From NCBI GenBank assembly GCA_035628395.1, contig DASPJX010000189.1:1-10616 (forward strand): a DNA stretch of 10,616 nt, given 5' to 3'. This document shows, one piece after another, positions 7,887-10,616 of the stretch; position 1 is the first letter of the stretch; each line of letters starts with the position of its first letter. Source of the DNA: UBA4615 sp035628395 (GTDB taxonomy: Bacteria > Pseudomonadota > Gammaproteobacteria > Burkholderiales > Burkholderiaceae_E). Position numbers and translations under genes: made by a program. A model generated the notes under the pieces. The model worked only from the letters and a program-made list of their open reading frames with translations. It did no database searches and was not told the origin of the DNA.

Positions 7887-7930
7887 CCGGGCGCGGGCGC
7901 GCGACCCGGAGGCCGCGCGCCCGCGCCCGG
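7887..7930 (-). terminator. Very strong GC hairpin 1 directly after the tsf stop (possible attenuator)
   Basis: Perfect 17-base arms (7887-7903 and 7914-7930) enclose a 10-base loop, and every stem base is G or C. The 5' arm begins five bases after the tsf stop codon (7936-7938). No T-run follows. Together with the next hairpin, ten bases further on, it fills most of the gap before pyrH. It could reduce readthrough from the abundant rpsB-tsf message or shield its 3' end from exonucleases. Confidence 0.5.
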
Positions 7931-7935
7931 CGCGG

Positions 7936-8826
7936 TCAGCGCGCCGCCGCGGCGGCGGCCTGCGCGGCGACCTCGGCGGCGAAGTCGGTCTGCTTCTTCT
8001 CGATGCCCTCGCCCACCACGTACAGCGTGAACGAGTGCACCCGGGCGCCTCGCGCCTTCAGCAGCTGCTCGACCGTCTGCTTGTCGTCCTTGACGAACGG
8101 CTGGCCGAGGAGCGTGACCTCCTTCAGGTACTTCTGCACCGAGCCCTCGACCATCTTGGCGACGATCTCGGCCGGCTTGCCCGACTCGGCGGCCTTCGCC
8201 GCCGCGATCGAGCGCTCCTTCTCGACGAGCTCGGCGGGCACGCCGGTCCGGTCGAGCGAGACCGGCTTGCTCGCGGCGATCTGCATCGCCAGGTCCTTCG
8301 CGAGCGCCTCGTCGCCGCCCTCGACGTCGACCAGCACGCCGATCCGCGAGCCGCCGTGAACGTAGCTCGCGACCCTGCCGGCCGCGGCGACGCGCACGAA
8401 GCGCCGGATCGTCATGTTCTCGCCGATCTTGCCGATCAGCGTCTTGCGGCGCTCCTCGACCGGCACGCCGTCGAGCGCGAGGCCCGACAGCGCGTCGACG
8501 TCGGCCGGCGCGGCCTGGGCGACCAGCGCGGCGACCGACTTCGCGAACGCCTGGAAGTCGTCGTTCTTCGCGACGAAGTCGGTCTCGCAGTTGAGCTCGA
8601 CCATCGCGGCGACCTTGCCGTCGGCCGACAGGTGGACGCCGACGATGCCCTCGGCGGTCACCCGCGAGGCGGCCTTGCTCGCCTTGTTGCCGAGCTTGAC
8701 CCGGAGGATCTCCTCGGCCTTGCCCAGGTCGCCGCCCGCCTCGGACAGCGCCTTCTTGCACTCCATCATCGGAGCGTCGGTCTTCTCCCGAAGCTCCTTC
8801 ACCATCGCCGCGGTGATCTCCGCCAT
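7936..8826 (-). CDS. tsf: Elongation factor Ts
   Basis: EF-Ts is the guanine-nucleotide exchange factor that recycles EF-Tu from GDP to GTP. The 296-residue length matches the long proteobacterial form. The N-terminal UBA-like domain carries LREKTDAPMMECKKAL at 12-27, the first family signature. The core has ELNCETDFVAKND at 77-89, where Asp83 and Phe84 wedge into EF-Tu to displace magnesium. The dimerisation/coiled-coil region follows (about 185-235), then the C-terminal module with SVQKYLKEVTLLGQPFVKD at 229-247. The protein ends in an alanine-rich tail with a run of six Ala before Arg296. It starts only two bases after the rpsB stop (TGA-GC-ATG), with AGAGG seven bases upstream inside rpsB, so translation is likely coupled to S2. 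Two strong hairpins follow. Confidence 0.97.
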   Translation of the reverse strand: MAEITAAMVKELREKTDAPMMECKKALSEAGGDLGKAEEILRVKLGNKASKAASRVTAEGIVGVHLSADGKVAAMVELNCETDFVAKNDDFQAFAKSVAALVAQAAPADVDALSGLALDGVPVEERRKTLIGKIGENMTIRRFVRVAAAGRVASYVHGGSRIGVLVDVEGGDEALAKDLAMQIAASKPVSLDRTGVPAELVEKERSIAAAKAAESGKPAEIVAKMVEGSVQKYLKEVTLLGQPFVKDDKQTVEQLLKARGARVHSFTLYVVGEGIEKKQTDFAAEVAAQAAAAAAR

Positions 8827-8828
8827 GC

Positions 8829-9572
8829 TCAAGCCTCTTCCGATGCGACTTCGACGAACTCGTCGCCCGACCCGCCCTTGGCGACGTCCTGCAGCGAGGC
8901 CGACTTGCCGGCCAGGATCGCCTCGGCGGCGCCCGTGGCGTACAGCGTGATCGCCTTGCCCGAGTCGTCGTTGCCCGGGATCACGTAGTCGATGCCGTCG
9001 GGCGAGTGGTTGGTGTCGACCACGGCGACCACCGGCACGCCGAGCTTGACCGCCTCGGTGACCGCGATCTTGTGGTAGCCGACGTCGATGACGAACAGCG
9101 CGTCCGGCAGGCCGTTCATGTCCTTGATGCCGCCGATGGACTTGTTCAGCTTCTCCATCTCGCGGTTGAACAGCAGCGCCTCCTTCTTCGACATCCGCTC
9201 GAGGCCGCCCTCGGCGAGCGTCGCCTCCATGTCGCGCAGGCGCTTGATCGAGGTCTTGACGGTCTTGAAGTTGGTCAGCATGCCGCCGAGCCAGCGCTCG
9301 TCGACGTAGGGCATGCCGGCGCGGCGGGCCTGCTCGGCCACGATCTCGCGCGCCTGGCGCTTGGTGCCGACGAACAGCACGGTGCCGCGGTTGGCGGCCA
9401 GCTGCTGCATGTACTTCATCGCCTCCTGGTACATGACCAGGGTCTTCTCCAGGTTGACGATGTGGATCTTGTTGCGGTGGCCGAAGATGAACGGGGCCAT
9501 CTTGGGGTTCCAGAAGCGGGTCTGGTGACCGAAATGGACACCCGCCTCCAGCATCTGACGCATGGTCGTCAT
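8829..9572 (-). CDS. rpsB: 30S ribosomal protein S2
   Basis: S2 binds late to the 30S subunit at the head-body junction near S1 and is needed for initiation. The 247-residue product starts MTTMRQMLEAGVHFGHQTRF, the usual N-terminus, and continues WNPKMAPFIFGHRNKIHI at 21-38, FVGTKRQAREIV at 67-78, ERWLGGMLTNFKTV at 92-105 and the second signature VVAVVDTNHSPDGIDYVIPG at 181-200. I chose Met1 at 9572 because AAGGAG lies five bases upstream; Met4 is the only close alternative. The acidic C-terminal tail (EFVEVASEEA) is normal. It heads the minus-strand cluster and follows a roughly 290-nt structured leader. In E. coli S2 represses its own operon through the rpsB leader; similar control here is inference. 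Confidence 0.97.
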   Translation of the reverse strand: MTTMRQMLEAGVHFGHQTRFWNPKMAPFIFGHRNKIHIVNLEKTLVMYQEAMKYMQQLAANRGTVLFVGTKRQAREIVAEQARRAGMPYVDERWLGGMLTNFKTVKTSIKRLRDMEATLAEGGLERMSKKEALLFNREMEKLNKSIGGIKDMNGLPDALFVIDVGYHKIAVTEAVKLGVPVVAVVDTNHSPDGIDYVIPGNDDSGKAITLYATGAAEAILAGKSASLQDVAKGGSGDEFVEVASEEA

Positions 9573-9860
9573 GAGAGCTCCTTCGAGGGTTGCGTGTCGC
9601 GGCCCCGCAGGGCGCCCGGACACGGTGCCGTCTCGTCGCGAGACCGGCGCTCGTGCACCCTCGGTGCATCCCTTGAGTCGACCTCCCCGGTCCGGCACAC
9701 TGGGTGCCGGAGCGATGCGAAGGCCGCGGTGATTTGCCCGCACGGCGGCGCTTCCCCGGTGATCGCCCTCCCGTCCGCCGACGCCGGTACCGCGCCCCGA
9801 AGGACCGTCCCGCCGCCCGCTTACCGGAAGGCCTCCGGCGAAGCCTCGTCCGAGGCAAGC
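9573..9860 (-). promoter_or_regulatory. Long hairpin-rich 5' leader of rpsB-tsf
   Basis: No gene is seen in this stretch. Within it are several stem-loops. 9691-9711 has perfect 8-base arms TCCGGCAC/GTGCCGGA with a 5-base loop. 9654-9668 has arms TGCACC/GGTGCA with a 3-base loop. 9627-9648 has GCCGTCTCG pairing with CGAGAC-GGC through one bulged base. Weaker palindromes lie at 9824-9838 and 9843-9856. The last 11 bases hold the rpsB Shine-Dalgarno AAGGAG (9578-9583). The length and density of structure suggest a regulated leader, possibly bound by S2. I did not recognise a known RNA family. Confidence 0.5.
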
Positions 9861-9861
9861 C

Positions 9862-9867
9862 TATAAT
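9862..9867 (+). promoter_or_regulatory. Consensus -10 box (TATAAT) for map
   Basis: A perfect TATAAT sits in the AT-rich island between rpsB and map. Transcription would start near 9874, giving a leader of about 27 nt. The position 17 bp upstream (about 9839-9844, CGAAGC) does not resemble a -35 hexamer, and there is no TG extension, so promoter strength is uncertain. No clear Shine-Dalgarno lies between the box and the map ATG. Confidence 0.5.
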
Positions 9868-9895
9868 CATAGCTTGAACAACGAGTTACCCACAA
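9866..9895 (-). promoter_or_regulatory. Candidate sigma-70 promoter for rpsB-tsf
   Basis: On the minus strand TTGTGG (9890-9895, three of six matches to TTGACA) is followed after 18 bp by TATGAT (9866-9871, five of six matches to TATAAT). The predicted start near 9859 would give a leader of about 287 nt. Its -10 element overlaps the -10 box of map on the other strand, so the two promoters may compete. This is the only AT-rich promoter-like stretch upstream of rpsB. Confidence 0.45.
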
Positions 9896-9900
9896 GTTCG

Positions 9901-10616
9901 ATGTCGATCGTCATCAAGACCGAGGCCGAGATCGCGGCGATGCGGCTCGCCGGACGCCTGGCGTCCGAGGTGCTGGACTTCATCGCCCCCCACGTCCGGC
10001 CGGGCGTCACCACCGGGCGGCTCGACGCGCTCTGCCACGACTACATGGTCGACGTGCAGAAGACGGTGCCGGCGCCGCTCAACTACGCGCCGCCCGGCTA
10101 CCGGCCGTTCCCTAAGTCGATCTGCACGTCGGTCAACCACCAGGTCTGCCACGGGATCCCGGGCGACAAGGTGCTGAAGAACGGCGACGTGCTGAACATC
10201 GACGTCACGGTCATCAAGGACGGCTTCCACGGCGACACCAGCCGGATGTTCTGCGTCGGCGAGCCGTCGATCGCGGCGCGCCGGCTGTGCGAGACGACCT
10301 TCGAGGCGATGTGGGTCGGCATCGACCAGGTGCGCCCGGGCGCGACGCTCGGCGACATCGGCGCGGCGATCCAGAAGCACGCCGAGTCGCGCGGCTTCTC
10401 GATCGTGCGGGAGTTCTGCGGGCACGGCATCGGACGGCGCTTCCACGAGGAGCCGCAGGTGCTGCACTACGGGCGCCCCGGCACCGGGGAGGCGCTGGTG
10501 CCCGGCATGATCTTCACCATCGAGCCGATGGTGAACGCCGGGCGGCGCGAGGTGCGCGAGCTCGCCGACGGCTGGACGATCGTGACCAAGGACCACAGCC
10601 TGTCGGCGCAGTGGGA
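9901..10616 (+). CDS. map: Methionine aminopeptidase, type I (3' end cut by window edge)
   Basis: MetAP removes the initiator methionine from new proteins in the cytosol using two divalent metals. The reading gives 238 codons plus GA and no stop; the family is usually about 260-270 residues, so around 25-30 are missing. Visible features: CHGIPGD with His84; metal ligands Asp101 (LNIDVTV) and Asp112 (GDTSRMF); His175 in CGHGIGRRFHEEP, with His182; and Glu208 in FTIEPM. The last metal ligand, the Glu of SAQWEHT, is exactly the codon cut at the window edge (GA). The pita-bread fold is fully represented except its end, and there is no type II insertion. The gene diverges from rpsB, the arrangement common in proteobacteria. 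The start at 9901 gives the expected MSIVIKTEAEIAAMR N-terminus, though no good Shine-Dalgarno precedes it. Confidence 0.96.
   Translation, partial: MSIVIKTEAEIAAMRLAGRLASEVLDFIAPHVRPGVTTGRLDALCHDYMVDVQKTVPAPLNYAPPGYRPFPKSICTSVNHQVCHGIPGDKVLKNGDVLNIDVTVIKDGFHGDTSRMFCVGEPSIAARRLCETTFEAMWVGIDQVRPGATLGDIGAAIQKHAESRGFSIVREFCGHGIGRRFHEEPQVLHYGRPGTGEALVPGMIFTIEPMVNAGRREVRELADGWTIVTKDHSLSAQW

Noticed and set aside
7936..9870. A 644-codon frame fusing upstream sequence and a shifted rpsB reading to tsf
   Set aside because: Only its last 296 codons are EF-Ts. The part before 8826 is a frame-shifted reading of rpsB and its leader. The real tsf start is at 8826.
9886..9894. TTACCCACA, one base from the DnaA box TTATCCACA
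   Set aside because: A single near-match without a cluster, AT-rich unwinding region or dnaA/dnaN neighbours is not evidence of an origin or of DnaA control.
9886..10596. A 236-codon minus-strand frame opposite map
   Set aside because: His/Arg/Asp-rich shadow of map, whose metal-binding residues and full fold are clear on the plus strand.
1..10616. Search for a novel defence, mobile or biosynthetic system
   Set aside because: Every gene is a recognised core gene in the standard proteobacterial order with uniform composition. There are no integrase, transposase, repeat array or unknown ORF, and the only sizeable gap is the rpsB-map promoter region.

Overview
The window is an ordinary, very GC-rich (roughly 70% by eye) proteobacterial chromosome segment carrying ten essential or near-essential housekeeping genes. 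The gene order map / rpsB-tsf-pyrH-frr-uppS-cdsA-dxr-rseP-bamA, with map divergent, together with the Burkholderiales-like S2 and EF-Ts sequences, suggests a betaproteobacterium, probably order Burkholderiales. That placement rests on recognition of the proteins, not on a search. I see no insertion sequence, prophage, tRNA, rRNA, CRISPR array or sign of horizontal transfer.

Layout. From 9573 down to 1 all genes are on the minus strand and tightly packed: rpsB (S2) and tsf (EF-Ts) are 2 nt apart; a 121-nt gap with two GC-rich hairpins follows; then pyrH, frr, uppS, cdsA, dxr, rseP and bamA are separated by -4 to 43 nt. The bamA gene runs off the left edge with only its last few codons missing. 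On the plus strand, map starts at 9901 and runs off the right edge just before its last metal ligand. The 328-nt gap between rpsB and map holds overlapping divergent -10 elements and a hairpin-rich leader for rpsB.

How the genes fit together. rpsB, tsf, frr and map serve translation (small subunit, elongation-factor recycling, ribosome recycling, N-terminal Met removal). pyrH makes UDP. dxr commits carbon to the MEP isoprenoid pathway, and uppS makes the C55 lipid carrier for peptidoglycan and O-antigen from those isoprenoids. cdsA makes CDP-diacylglycerol for phospholipids. rseP is the intramembrane protease of the envelope-stress pathway, and bamA assembles outer-membrane proteins. The operon thus passes from translation to envelope building.

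No undescribed multi-gene system is visible. The points worth a second look are non-coding: the tandem hairpins after tsf, the structured rpsB leader, an AT-rich rare-codon patch late in rseP that could hide a bamA promoter, and a hairpin abutting the bamA Shine-Dalgarno. The very long overlapping ORFs on both strands are GC-driven shadows of these genes.
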